This document shows, piece by piece, positions 35,104-43,902 of a stretch of 64,000 nt of DNA. Position 1 is the first letter of the stretch. Every line of letters begins with the position of its first letter. The translations under genes were made by a program, and so were the position numbers. Under the pieces are notes generated by a model that made no database searches, was not told the origin of the DNA, and saw only the letters and a list, made by a program, of their open reading frames with translations. Origin of the DNA: Microbacterium sp. BK668 (lineage in GTDB: Bacteria > Actinomycetota > Actinomycetes > Actinomycetales > Microbacteriaceae); NCBI RefSeq assembly GCF_004362195.1, contig NZ_SNWG01000003.1, positions 137,661 through 201,660 of the forward strand, written 5' to 3'.

Positions 35104-35191
35104 GGTACCGAGCCGTCGCCGTAGCCACACGGACCCAGCCGCGGCATCCGTGCCGGCGGGGCGAGGTTCGACCGGTGCGGCGGCGGACTGT

Positions 35192-35197
35192 GAGAAT
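35192..35197 (+). promoter_or_regulatory. candidate -10 box, leaderless lpdA message
   Basis: GAGAAT seven bases before ATG 35205; weaker consensus because the first base is G. Confidence 0.45.
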
Positions 35198-35204
35198 GGG
35201 ATCC

Positions 35205-36653
35205 ATGTCTGTGAGCTTCGAGGTCACCCAGAGCGTCGCGATCATCGGCGGCGGCCCCGGCGGGTACGAGGCGGCGCTCGCGGCCGCCCAGCTCGGGGCG
35301 GAGGTGACCCTCGTCGAGCGGGCGGGGGTGGGCGGCTCGGCCGTGATCACCGACGTCGTGCCCTCGAAGTCGCTCATCGCCACCGCCGACGCGGCGGTCG
35401 CGATCGCGGGCGCGGGCGATCTCGGCGTGCAGCTGTTCGCCAAGGGCACGGACGGCAAGCCGCTCAAGCCCGAGATCGCGATCAACCTCACCGCCGTCAA
35501 CAAGCGCCTCCTCTCGCTCGCGCGTCAGCAGTCCGACGACATGCGGGCCTCGCTCGTCGAGGCGGGCGTCCGCATCATCTCCGGTCACGGCCGTCTGGAG
35601 AGCGGCACCGCCGTCGTCGTGTCCACCGGCCCCGGCGGCACCGACTTCGACCGGATCGAGGCCGACACCCTCGTCGTCTCGGTCGGCGCTTCGCCGCGCG
35701 AGCTGCCCAACGCGAGACCGGACGGGCAGCGCATCCTGACCTGGACGCAGCTGTACGACATGCAGGCGCTCCCCGAGCATCTGATCGTCGTCGGGTCGGG
35801 GGTCACGGGTGCCGAGTTCGCGGGCGCCTACATGAACCTGGGATCGAAGGTCACGCTCGTCTCCAGCCGCGATCAGGTGCTTCCGGGTGAGGACTCGGAT
35901 GCCGCGGCCGTGCTCGAGAAGGTGTTCAAGCGCGGCGGCATGACCCTGCTGTCCAAGTCACGTGCTGACAAGGTCGAGCGGGTCGGGGACGGCGTCGTCG
36001 TGACGCTGTCGGACGGCCGCACCGTCGAGGGCAGCCACTGCCTCCTGGCCGTCGGCTCGGTGCCCAACACGAAGGGGATCGGCCTCGAGGAGGCGGGCGT
36101 CCAGATGACCGACTCCGGGCACATCCAGGTCAACCGCGTGGCCCGGACCTCCGTGCCGAACATCTACGCCGCCGGGGACTGCACGACCTTCATACCGCTC
36201 GCCTCCGTCGCCTCGATGCAGGGGCGGACCGCCGTCTTCCATGCGCTCGGCGACGTCGTCATCCCGCTCGAGCGCCGCCGCATCGCATCGAACATCTTCA
36301 CGGCGCCCGAGATCGCGACCGTGGGCTGGCAGGAGAAGGACATCGCCGACGGGCTCATCCAGGGCGTCGTCCACAAGCTGCCGCTCGCGGCCAACCCGCG
36401 CGCAAAGATGATGGGCATCAAGGACGGCTTCGTGAAACTCATCGCCCGGCAGGGGAGCGGGAGCGTGATCGGCGGCGTCATCGTCGGCCCGCGCGCGTCC
36501 GAGCTCATCTACCCCATCGCGATCGCCGTCGAGCGACGCCTCACGGTCGACCAGGTCTCCCGCGTCTTCGCGGTCTACCCGTCGCTGTCCGGCACGATCA
36601 CCGACTCCGCGCGGGCGATGCACGTCGTCGATCACACGATCTACGGCGCCTGA
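35205..36653 (+). CDS. lpdA: LpdA-like NAD(P)H quinone reductase without the redox disulfide
   Basis: Pyridine-nucleotide flavoprotein of 482 residues in the lipoamide-dehydrogenase family. FAD motif (IIGGGPGGYEAALAA), NAD(P) motif (VVGSGVTGAEFAGA) and the second FAD motif (IYAAGDCT) are intact. The usual redox-active cysteine pair of the family is absent: the segment reads GVGGSAVITDVVPSKSLI with no Cys, and the C-terminal His-Glu pair is replaced (FAVYPSLSGTI). M. tuberculosis LpdA (Rv3303c), also lacking a disulfide, is a quinone reductase; the same role is likely here. Confidence 0.9.
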   Translation: MSVSFEVTQSVAIIGGGPGGYEAALAAAQLGAEVTLVERAGVGGSAVITDVVPSKSLIATADAAVAIAGAGDLGVQLFAKGTDGKPLKPEIAINLTAVNKRLLSLARQQSDDMRASLVEAGVRIISGHGRLESGTAVVVSTGPGGTDFDRIEADTLVVSVGASPRELPNARPDGQRILTWTQLYDMQALPEHLIVVGSGVTGAEFAGAYMNLGSKVTLVSSRDQVLPGEDSDAAAVLEKVFKRGGMTLLSKSRADKVERVGDGVVVTLSDGRTVEGSHCLLAVGSVPNTKGIGLEEAGVQMTDSGHIQVNRVARTSVPNIYAAGDCTTFIPLASVASMQGRTAVFHALGDVVIPLERRRIASNIFTAPEIATVGWQEKDIADGLIQGVVHKLPLAANPRAKMMGIKDGFVKLIARQGSGSVIGGVIVGPRASELIYPIAIAVERRLTVDQVSRVFAVYPSLSGTITDSARAMHVVDHTIYGA

Positions 36654-36673
36654 GCACCGGCGACCCTCCCCGC

Positions 36674-38440
36674 CTAGGAGATCGTCAGAAGCTGGTGACC
36701 GGCCGACACCGTCGTGCCGGGGTTCGCGTCGATCGCGCCGATGACGCCGTCCTTGTGGGCCTGGATCGGCTGCTCCATCTTCATCGCCTCGAGCACGACC
36801 ACGAGGTCGCCCTTGACGACCTGCTGGCCGTCCTCGACGGCGACTTTGACGATCGTCGCCTGCATGGGCGCCTTGACGGCGTCGCCGGAGGCCCCGGCCA
36901 CGACGGTCGGCGCGTGCGACCGGCGCGACGGCGGCACGGCGGCGGGCCGGCCGGCCGCCACCGGAGTCGCGACGATGCGGTCGGGCAGGCTCACCTCGAG
37001 GCGCTTCCCGGCCACCTCGACGACGACCGTGTGACGGGTCTCGGCGGGCCGGGGCGCATCGAGCTCGCCGTCCCACGGCGGGATGTCATTGACGAACTCC
37101 GTCTCGATCCAGCGCGTGAAGACCGAGAAGCGGCCGTCCTCGGCCGTGAAGGCGGGGTCGCGCACGACCTTGCGGTGGAAGGGGAGGACGGTCGGAAGGC
37201 CCGCGACCTCGAACTCGTCCAGCGCGCGGCGAGCGCGCTCGAGCGCCTCGGCGCGGTCGCGGCCCGTCACGATGATCTTGCCGAGGAGCGAGTCGAAGGA
37301 GCCGCTGACGCTGTCACCGGCGGTCACGCCCGAGTCCAGGCGGATGCCCGGGCCGCCGAAGGTCTTGAACACCTTGATCGGGCCGGGCTGCGGGAGGAAG
37401 TTGCGGCCGGGGTCCTCGCCGTTGATGCGGAACTCGATGGAGTGCCCGTCGGGCCGGGGATCGGCGTAGTCGAGGACGCCGCCCTCCGCGATCCGGAACT
37501 GCTCGCGCACGAGGTCGATGCCCGTGACCTCTTCCGAGACGGGGTGCTCGACCTGAAGGCGGGTGTTGACCTCGAGGAACGAGATCGTGCCGTCCGCGCC
37601 GATGAGGAACTCGCACGTCCCCGCGCCGACGTAGCCGACCTCCCGGAGGATCGCCTTCGAGGCCGCATACAGCGTCTCGTTCTGGTCGGCCGTGAGGAAC
37701 GGCGCGGGCGCCTCCTCCACGAGCTTCTGATGGCGGCGCTGCAGCGAGCAGTCGCGCGTGGAGACGACGACGACGTTGCCCTCCGCGTCCGCGAGGCACT
37801 GGGTCTCGACGTGGCGGGGCTTGTCGAGGTACTTCTCAACGAAGCACGCGCCGCGCCCGAAGGCGGTGACGGCCTCGCGCGTCGCGGACTCGAAGAGCTC
37901 CGGCACCTCCTCGATCGTGCGGGCGACCTTCAGGCCGCGACCGCCGCCGCCGTACGCCGCCTTGATGGCGATGGGGAGGCCCACACGCTCGGCGAACTCG
38001 ACGACCTCGTCGGCGCCGCTGACGGGTCCGGGGGTGCCGGGGGCGAGGGGCGCGCCGACCTTCTCGGCGACGTGGCGAGCCGTCACCTTGTCGCCGAGCG
38101 CCTCGATCGCCTCGGGCGAGGGGCCGATCCAGACGAGGCCCGCGCCGATCACGGCGCGCGCGAACTCCGCGTTCTCGGCCAGGAAGCCGTAGCCGGGGTG
38201 CACCGCGTCGGCTCCCGAGCGCCGCGCGACGGAGAGGATCTTGTCGATCGAGAGGTATGTCTCGGCGCTTGTCGCGCCCTCGAGCGCATAGGCCTCGTCG
38301 GCGAGGCGCACGTGGAGGGCGTCGCGATCCTGGTCGGCGTAGACGGCGACGGACGCCTTGCCCGAGTCGCGCGCGGCGCGCACGACGCGTACGGCGATCT
38401 CACCGCGGTTGGCAACGAGAACCTTGGTGATCTGCGGCAT
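36674..38440 (-). CDS. accA3: acyl-CoA carboxylase alpha subunit (biotin carboxylase and biotin carrier)
   Basis: Carboxylates biotin with ATP and bicarbonate for acetyl-, propionyl- or longer acyl-CoA carboxylation. Starting at ATG 38440 it has 588 residues: biotin carboxylase with [16 protein letters not shown]-grasp [13 protein letters not shown] and [14 protein letters not shown], then a linker and a C-terminal biotinyl domain with the modified lysine K554 in LEAMKMEQP. The partner beta subunit (accD) and epsilon subunit (accE) are at 44.1-46.0 kb and the biotin ligase at 48.4 kb. Confidence 0.96.
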   Translation of the reverse strand: MPQITKVLVANRGEIAVRVVRAARDSGKASVAVYADQDRDALHVRLADEAYALEGATSAETYLSIDKILSVARRSGADAVHPGYGFLAENAEFARAVIGAGLVWIGPSPEAIEALGDKVTARHVAEKVGAPLAPGTPGPVSGADEVVEFAERVGLPIAIKAAYGGGGRGLKVARTIEEVPELFESATREAVTAFGRGACFVEKYLDKPRHVETQCLADAEGNVVVVSTRDCSLQRRHQKLVEEAPAPFLTADQNETLYAASKAILREVGYVGAGTCEFLIGADGTISFLEVNTRLQVEHPVSEEVTGIDLVREQFRIAEGGVLDYADPRPDGHSIEFRINGEDPGRNFLPQPGPIKVFKTFGGPGIRLDSGVTAGDSVSGSFDSLLGKIIVTGRDRAEALERARRALDEFEVAGLPTVLPFHRKVVRDPAFTAEDGRFSVFTRWIETEFVNDIPPWDGELDAPRPAETRHTVVVEVAGKRLEVSLPDRIVATPVAAGRPAAVPPSRRSHAPTVVAGASGDAVKAPMQATIVKVAVEDGQQVVKGDLVVVLEAMKMEQPIQAHKDGVIGAIDANPGTTVSAGHQLLTIS

Positions 38441-38447
38441 GAGTGTC

Positions 38448-38453
38448 AGCCTA
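38448..38453 (-). promoter_or_regulatory. -10 box, leaderless accA3 message
   Basis: TAGGCT on the minus strand, seven bases before ATG 38440; it rules out an upstream in-frame start at 38491. Confidence 0.6.
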
Positions 38454-38549
38454 CAGATGGGCTTCCAAGCACTTTTGGACGCCTCGCACAAGAAACGCGC
38501 GGCGAGGTGTGCGGGACTCTACGAGGGTCCGATGCGTCGTCGTCCCGCC

Positions 38550-39200
38550 TCAGTCGCGCGTCTTCCACAGGTCGGGCCAGGCGACGCCGAGCTCGCGCGC
38601 GAGTCGGCGCAGCGTCGACAGCGACATCCCGACGACCGTCGACGGGTCGCCCTCGACGCGCTCGATGAACGGGCCGCCGAGGCTGTCGATCGTGAACGCG
38701 CCTGCGACGTGCAGCGGCTCGCCGGACGCGACGTACGCGTCGATCTCGTCATCCGTCATGTCCGCGGAGAAGGTGACGGACGCCTCCGCCACCGCGTGCG
38801 CCTCGTGCGGGTCGCGGCCGGGTGAGAGCCGGCACATCGCGTGACCGGAGTGGAGGACTCCGGTGCGCCCGCGCATCGAGTGCCACCGTGCCGTGGCCGC
38901 CTCCGGCGTGTAGGGCTTGCCGAGGATCTCGCCGTCGAGCTCGAACATCGAGTCGCCGCCGATGACGACCCCGTCGAACGACGGGTCGTCGTCGGCGATG
39001 CGCGCAGCGACGTCCGCCGCCTTGCGCCGCGCGAGGAGCAGGACGTGCTCGTCGGGCGCGAGAGTGCGGCCCTCGGCCGCCTCGACCGCGGCGATGACGG
39101 CTTCCTCGTCGACGTCGGGAGCCGTCGTCTCGGGCTCGATCCCCGCCTGGCGCAGCAGCATGAGACGGGCGGGTGAGGTCGAGGCGAGGAGCACGCGCAT
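38550..39200 (-). CDS. maf: Maf-family nucleoside triphosphate pyrophosphatase
   Basis: House-cleaning enzyme that hydrolyses non-standard or modified nucleotides to the monophosphate and pyrophosphate. The 216-residue protein shows the opening LLASTSPARLMLLRQAG, the acidic metal region VVIGGDSMFELDGEILGKP and the C-terminal DSLGGPFIERVEGDPSTVVG, all typical of Maf. As in other actinobacteria it lies close to the acyl-CoA carboxylase genes; it precedes accA3 by 109 bases. Confidence 0.92.
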   Translation of the reverse strand: MRVLLASTSPARLMLLRQAGIEPETTAPDVDEEAVIAAVEAAEGRTLAPDEHVLLLARRKAADVAARIADDDPSFDGVVIGGDSMFELDGEILGKPYTPEAATARWHSMRGRTGVLHSGHAMCRLSPGRDPHEAHAVAEASVTFSADMTDDEIDAYVASGEPLHVAGAFTIDSLGGPFIERVEGDPSTVVGMSLSTLRRLARELGVAWPDLWKTRD

Positions 39201-39206
39201 GCGTTC

Positions 39207-39212
39207 ACGCTA
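39207..39212 (-). promoter_or_regulatory. -10 box, leaderless maf message
   Basis: TAGCGT on the minus strand, six bases before ATG 39200. Confidence 0.55.
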
Positions 39213-39309
39213 CTGCTGCGCGGAACCTTCCGAACCGGGCGCCCCTGCGGCGTGCCGGGGCCCCGGATCAGGGGTCTTGCGGCAGGTGGGGGTGTGACAG
39301 GCTCGGAGG

Positions 39310-40671
39310 ATGGACGACCGGCTTCTCGACCTCGACATCACCGACGTCGCGCACGGCGGGGTCTTCGTCGGGCGGCACGAGGGCCGTGTCGTGTTCGTGC
39401 CCGACGCCATCCCCGGCGAGCGGGTGCGGGTGCGGCTGACGGATGCGAAGGACGGCGGATCGTTCTGGCGGGGTGAGGTGCTCGAGGTGCTGGATGCCTC
39501 GCCCCATCGCCGTGCGCACGTATGGCGCCAGGCCGACGTCGACGTCCCGCCGGAGGACCGGCCGGGCGGCGCCGACTTCGGCCACATCGACCTCCCCCAC
39601 CAGCGACGACTCAAGACCCGGGTCCTCGTCGACGCGCTCCACCGGATCGGCAAGGTCGAGAGCCCGGCCGTGACCCTCGAGCCGGCTCTGCCGGTCCTCG
39701 CATCGGGTGGTGAGACCGTGGCCGCGGAGACGGCCGAGGGCACGGGGTGGCGGACGAGGCTCAGCCTCCACGTCGACGCCGACGGCCGGGTGGGCCCGTA
39801 CGCGGCGCGGAGCCACCGCGTCATCCCCGTCGAGGACCATCCCCTTGCGACGCCCGCGGTCGCCCGCGCGGCACGACGGCTGGCGGGGCAGGGGCCCGGA
39901 CGCATCGACCTCGCGCAGCCCGCCGACGGGCGCGTGCGGGTCATCCCGCGGCCCGAGGCTCCGCGAGGACGCCGGACGGGCCCGCGGCGCGGCGGTCGGC
40001 GCGTCGCTCAGCCGGCGCCCGGGCCGGCGAAGAACGATCCCGCCTTCGAGACGGTCGTCGAGCAGGCCGGGGGTCGGGACTTCCGCGTCGACGCGGGCGG
40101 ATTCTGGCAGGTGCACCGGCTCGCTGCGCACTCCCTCTCGTCGCTCGTCACGGCCCAGCTGAGAGCTGCCCGGCCGGACGGCCTCGACCCCGACGCCTGG
40201 CACCTGGACCTCTATGGGGGCGTCGGTCTCTTCGCGGCGACCCTCGGCGACCTCGGCGGGCCGGGGACGCGCGTCACGAGCGTCGAGTCGGATCCGCGGG
40301 CGACCGAGCACGCCGGAGAGAATCTGGCCGAGTGGGTCGGCGCGCGCGCACTGACCGACCGCGTGGATCGCTGGATCGCGCGGCTCGGGGACGAGGCATC
40401 CGTCTCCCAGCGCGAGCGGCTCTCGCACGGCGTCGTCATCCTCGACCCGCCCCGCTCGGGAGCCGGGCGGCAGGTCGTCGAGGGGGTCGCGGCGCTCGCG
40501 CCGCAGACCGTGGTCTATGTCGCGTGCGACCCCGTCGCTCTGGCGCGCGACCTCGCGACCTTCCGCGCGCTGGGCTACGCGTCGGGTCCGATCGCGGCGC
40601 TTGACCTGTTCCCCAACTCGCATCACGTCGAGGCCGTGGCCACCCTGACCCGCATGCACGACGCGCGCTAG
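39310..40671 (+). CDS. class I SAM RNA methyltransferase, TrmA/RumA family, lacking the iron-sulfur cysteines
   Basis: Methylates uridine at C5 in tRNA or rRNA by analogy with TrmA, RumA and RlmC. The 453-residue protein has an N-terminal TRAM domain (about 1-60), the SAM-binding fold (DLYGGVGLFAATLG), ILDPPRSGAG, the catalytic Cys in VYVACDPVALARD and the catalytic Glu in NSHHVEAVATL. The cysteines that hold the 4Fe-4S cluster in RumA are missing in the corresponding region (ADFGHIDLPHQRRLKT). The target RNA position is unknown. CAGGCT stands six bases before the ATG; divergent from maf. Confidence 0.88.
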   Translation: MDDRLLDLDITDVAHGGVFVGRHEGRVVFVPDAIPGERVRVRLTDAKDGGSFWRGEVLEVLDASPHRRAHVWRQADVDVPPEDRPGGADFGHIDLPHQRRLKTRVLVDALHRIGKVESPAVTLEPALPVLASGGETVAAETAEGTGWRTRLSLHVDADGRVGPYAARSHRVIPVEDHPLATPAVARAARRLAGQGPGRIDLAQPADGRVRVIPRPEAPRGRRTGPRRGGRRVAQPAPGPAKNDPAFETVVEQAGGRDFRVDAGGFWQVHRLAAHSLSSLVTAQLRAARPDGLDPDAWHLDLYGGVGLFAATLGDLGGPGTRVTSVESDPRATEHAGENLAEWVGARALTDRVDRWIARLGDEASVSQRERLSHGVVILDPPRSGAGRQVVEGVAALAPQTVVYVACDPVALARDLATFRALGYASGPIAALDLFPNSHHVEAVATLTRMHDAR

Positions 40672-40674
40672 CCT
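40669..40674 (+). promoter_or_regulatory. -10 box of the response regulator overlapping the methyltransferase stop codon
   Basis: TAGCCT, six bases before ATG 40681. Its first three bases are the TAG stop of the methyltransferase (40669-40671). Confidence 0.6.
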
Positions 40675-40680
40675 GGGGCC

Positions 40681-41352
40681 ATGACGCGCGTCGCCCTCAT
40701 CGACGACCACGAGTCCGTCCGGCTGGGACTCGAGGCCGCCTGCGCCCGCGGGGGCACCGAAGACGTCGTGTTCTCGGGGAGCACGGTCACCGCCTACATC
40801 GACTGGCGCAGCTTCGCCGCGGCGCGACCGGCGGATGTCGTCGTGCTCGACCTGACGCTCGGCGACGGGACGACCGTCACCGAGAACGTGCGACGACTGA
40901 CCTCCGACGGGTCGAGCGTCATCATCCACAGCGTCGCCGACCGTCCGGCGGCCGTGCGCGAGGCCCTGGTCGCGGGCGCCGCCGGCGTGGTGAGCAAGGC
41001 CTCGCCGATCGACGACGTGATCGCCGCGATCCGCACGGTCGCCCGGGGCGAGCCGCTGAACAACGTCGAGTGGGCGAGCGCCGTCGAGGGCGACCGGGCG
41101 TTCGCCGACGCCCAGCTGTCGCAGCGCGAACGCGAGGTGCTGCGCCTGTACGCCGCGGGCCTCCCGCTCAAGGTCGTCGCCGACCGGCTCGGGGTGGCGT
41201 ACTCGACGGCGAAGGAGAACATCACGCGCGTGCGCGTGAAGTACGTCGAGGTCGGGCGTCCCGCCCCGACGAAGGTCGACCTCCTGCGTCGGGCGATGGA
41301 GGACGGCATCCTCTCGCAGTCTCCGGCCACCGGGGGCGCCGGTGACGGCTGA
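40681..41352 (+). CDS. response regulator, LuxR/NarL type
   Basis: DNA-binding output protein of a two-component system, 223 residues. The receiver domain has an acidic pair after VALIDDHE and the phospho-acceptor D57 in VVVLDLTLGD; Lys in VVSKAS completes the site. The C-terminal helix-turn-helix reads LSQREREVLRLYAAGLP. The histidine-kinase gene begins inside its last codons (11-base overlap), so the pair is cotranscribed. Targets unknown. Confidence 0.93.
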   Translation: MTRVALIDDHESVRLGLEAACARGGTEDVVFSGSTVTAYIDWRSFAAARPADVVVLDLTLGDGTTVTENVRRLTSDGSSVIIHSVADRPAAVREALVAGAAGVVSKASPIDDVIAAIRTVARGEPLNNVEWASAVEGDRAFADAQLSQREREVLRLYAAGLPLKVVADRLGVAYSTAKENITRVRVKYVEVGRPAPTKVDLLRRAMEDGILSQSPATGGAGDG

Positions 41353-42598
41353 CGCGACCGGCTCGGTTCTCGACGACGCCTGGGGCCACATCCCGCAGAC
41401 GCGCGAGACCAACGCCGACCTCGGCTCGTTCACCCGCCGCCGCATCGAGCGCGCGATCACGCTGGCGGTCGCCTTCGGGGCGGTGGTCCTCGGTACGCAG
41501 GCCTTCCTGTACTCGTTCCGCCCCCCTGAGGAGGGGCCGGGGTGGCACCTGGCGCTCGTGCTCGGCACCTTCGGGCCGCTCGCGCTCATGCTGCTGGCCT
41601 GCGTCATCGGCCGCGGCGTGCGCTTCTTCTCCGGACTCTTCGCCCTCCTCTACCTCGGAGCGCTCCTGCTGTGGCCCCTCGCGACCGAGGGCGGCACCGT
41701 GGGTCCGCCCACCGAGCAGCCGTGGATCTGGTACCTCGTCAACGTCGGGACGGTCGCGGCGGTGCTCGCCTTCCCGTTCCGTGTCCAGCTCGTCTGGACG
41801 GCCCTGCTCCCGCTCGTCTTCGGCGTCGTCCGGCTGGTGCAGGTGGACTTCGCGCGGGCGTTCCTGCAGCCGGTGCTCCTCGACGTCTCGTTCGCCCTCA
41901 TCCTCGGCTTCATCCTGCTGACCCTGGCCTGGGTGTTCCGTTCGGTGTCGGCGAATGTCGACGAGACGCGCGCGCGAGCGGTGGAGTCCTATGCGGCCGC
42001 TGCCGCCGCGGCGGCGACGGAGCAGGAGCGCGTCGCCGTGGCGGCGCTCATGCACGACAGCGTGCTGGCCGCCCTCATCGCCGCCGAGCGCGCGCACACC
42101 GATCGCGAGCGGACCCTCGCCGCCGCGATGGCCCGCGAGGCACTCACGCGCCTGGCGAACACGGAGCAGGATCCGGAGGAGGGGCCGGACGAGCCCCGGG
42201 ATGCCTCGGCCATCGCCGACGAGATCGAGCACGTCGCGCGGGAGCTCGGCGTCGAGATCCGCGCCGAGCGCACGATCCTCGGCGACAGCCCGTCGGTGCC
42301 CGGCCGCGTCGCCCGCGCTCTCACGCTCGCGACGCTGCAGGCCATCACGAACTCCATCGAGCACGCCGACGGCGAGGGGCTCGGCGTGGCCGTGCGGGCC
42401 GTGACGGACCCGGTGCGCGTGCGCATCGAGGTGCGCGACACCGGCCGGGGCTTCGACCTCGAGGAAGTGCCCGACGACCGGCTCGGCATCCGCGCATCGA
42501 TCATCGCGCGCGTCGCGGCGGTCGGCGGGACGACCCGCATCGCGTCGGGCGAGCACGGCACGACCGTCCGCCTGGAGTGGCGGGAGGCCGAGGCGTGA
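41342..42598 (+). CDS. membrane sensor histidine kinase, cognate to the upstream regulator
   Basis: Sensor kinase of 418 residues with about six membrane segments in residues 35-205, a short coiled linker, and a HisKA_3-like dimerisation helix with the phospho-acceptor H238 in VAALMHDSVLAAL. The ATPase domain carries the N-box N337 in QAITNSIEHA and the G1 region VRDTGRGFDL; ends with GGTTRIASGEHGTTVRL. The signal is not evident. Starts at GTG 41342 within the regulator gene; overlaps the next gene by four bases (GTGA). Confidence 0.92.
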   Translation: MTADATGSVLDDAWGHIPQTRETNADLGSFTRRRIERAITLAVAFGAVVLGTQAFLYSFRPPEEGPGWHLALVLGTFGPLALMLLACVIGRGVRFFSGLFALLYLGALLLWPLATEGGTVGPPTEQPWIWYLVNVGTVAAVLAFPFRVQLVWTALLPLVFGVVRLVQVDFARAFLQPVLLDVSFALILGFILLTLAWVFRSVSANVDETRARAVESYAAAAAAAATEQERVAVAALMHDSVLAALIAAERAHTDRERTLAAAMAREALTRLANTEQDPEEGPDEPRDASAIADEIEHVARELGVEIRAERTILGDSPSVPGRVARALTLATLQAITNSIEHADGEGLGVAVRAVTDPVRVRIEVRDTGRGFDLEEVPDDRLGIRASIIARVAAVGGTTRIASGEHGTTVRLEWREAEA

Positions 42599-43650
42599 TC
42601 AGCGTCCGGACGGTCCTCGTGACGCTCGCCGTCGCGTTCACGGCCTACCTCGCGGCGCGCGGGCTGTGGTGGACGGCTGCGCCGGCGTATCCGCTCGTCG
42701 TCGTGATCGCGCTCGGCCTCTACCTCGTAACGACGTGGCTCTGCGTCTTCTGGGAGCCGACCCCGCCCGCGCCGCACCCCGAGGCGGGGGACGATCCGCC
42801 TCTCACGATCGGCTCGCGGGGGCCGGCGACCCTCCCGCTGTCGGCCTCCATCCTCGCCATCGTGAGCGCGGTCCTCGTGCCGACCTCCATCGCCGTCGGC
42901 GTGGGGCCCGACAACCGCACGGCCCTCTTCGCGACGTGGTACCTCGGCGGCATCGGCGCCCTCATGACGATCGTGATGGTGCGCCGGCGTCCGTGGTTCG
43001 CGTGGGCGGGCATCGTCGTGCTCGCGATCGCCTCTATCGCGTGGATGGGACCCGTGGACGCCCTGTCGCTCGGCCTCGTCGGGTCGATCGTCTGGGTCGG
43101 GGTCGCCCAGCTCCTCCTCATCTCGATGGACCGTGCGGCGCGCGACACCGCGCGCCTCGCCCAGCTCCAGCGCGCGGCATCCGCGTGGCAGGCGTCGCAG
43201 ACCGGGCGCCAGCGCGAGCGCCGCGTGCAGGTGCAGCGCGCACTCGCCGTCGCCGGTCCGATCCTGACCCGGACGGTGGCGACGACCGGCCTGCTCGACG
43301 ATCGGGAGAAGCTCGAGGCGCGGATCGCCGAGGGGGCGCTCCGCGACGAGATGCGGGGTCCGCGACTCCTCGACGACGACGTCCGCACGGAGCTCGACTC
43401 GGCCCGCCGGCGAGGAGCGACGGTCACGGTGCTCGACGAAGGCGGCCTCGACGGGCTCGACGAGACGTCGCTCGCGCTCATCCGGGCGCAGCTGGCCGAG
43501 ACGCTGCGCGCCTCGACGTCCGACCGCCTGTACATCCGCACGTCTCCCGATGATCGCGTCGCCGTGACCGTCGTCGGCCGCTCGGCCGCAGGGCCGGGTC
43601 TGTCCGACGAGGACGCCGTCGAACTCTGGCGCGAGATCGCCCATCCCTGA
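42595..43650 (+). CDS. multi-spanning membrane protein with kinase-like tail, part of the two-component operon
   Basis: No named family recognised. The 351-residue protein has about six membrane segments in residues 1-180 (for example SVRTVLVTLAVAFTAYLAA and VVLAIASIAWMG) and a cytoplasmic tail. The tail (LALIRAQLAETLRAS, then DRLYIRTSPDDRVAVTVVG) is laid out like the ATPase N-box helix and following strands of the neighbouring kinase, but the N-box Asn and glycine loops are not there. It may be a decayed kinase that assembles with the sensor. Translationally coupled to the kinase gene (GTGA overlap). Confidence 0.75.
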   Translation: MISVRTVLVTLAVAFTAYLAARGLWWTAAPAYPLVVVIALGLYLVTTWLCVFWEPTPPAPHPEAGDDPPLTIGSRGPATLPLSASILAIVSAVLVPTSIAVGVGPDNRTALFATWYLGGIGALMTIVMVRRRPWFAWAGIVVLAIASIAWMGPVDALSLGLVGSIVWVGVAQLLLISMDRAARDTARLAQLQRAASAWQASQTGRQRERRVQVQRALAVAGPILTRTVATTGLLDDREKLEARIAEGALRDEMRGPRLLDDDVRTELDSARRRGATVTVLDEGGLDGLDETSLALIRAQLAETLRASTSDRLYIRTSPDDRVAVTVVGRSAAGPGLSDEDAVELWREIAHP

Positions 43651-43740
43651 GCGGCGCGCGCGGCGCCCCTGAGCGGCGCTGCCGAGCCGCATCCGAGGGG
43701 CGGATGCCGCGGAGCATCGCCCGCAGACAATCTCGCCCCC

Positions 43741-43769
43741 CGTCCTGGTGGGGGAGGGGAACCAGGACG
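43741..43769 (+). terminator. hairpin 1 after the two-component operon
   Basis: Perfect 9-bp arms CGTCCTGGT and ACCAGGACG around an 11-base G-rich loop. Confidence 0.55.
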
Positions 43770-43787
43770 GAGGGCGGAATCGGAAGA

Positions 43788-43818
43788 GGCGGGGGCGGCA
43801 GATATGCCTGCCCCCGCC
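43788..43818 (+). terminator. hairpin 2 after the two-component operon
   Basis: Arms GGCGGGGGCGGCA and TGCCTGCCCCCGCC pair over 13 positions with one bulged T and a four-base loop. Most stable of the group; lacks a T-tract. Confidence 0.65.
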
Positions 43819-43820
43819 TG

Positions 43821-43847
43821 GCGAACGGTTACCCGAAAACCGTTCGC
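43821..43847. repeat. hairpin 3, 10-bp perfect inverted repeat
   Basis: GCGAACGGTT and AACCGTTCGC around the loop ACCCGAA, three bases after hairpin 2. Symmetric enough to be an operator or a bidirectional terminator. Confidence 0.55.
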
Positions 43848-43861
43848 ATGGCCGAACCTGA

Positions 43862-43902
43862 GACCGCTTGGGACGGTCAGGTCAGCCGAACGCAAAGCGT
43901 TC
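43862..43902. repeat. two short inverted repeats
   Basis: GACCG (43862) with CGGTC (43874), and GAACGC (43888) with GCGTTC (43897) around AAA. They are short and could be chance, but continue the series of hairpins just upstream. Confidence 0.4.

Noticed and set aside
36695..38668. Long plus-strand open frame opposite accA3
   Set aside because: Shadow of the carboxylase; no start signal, no family motif, composition typical of the reverse complement of coding DNA.
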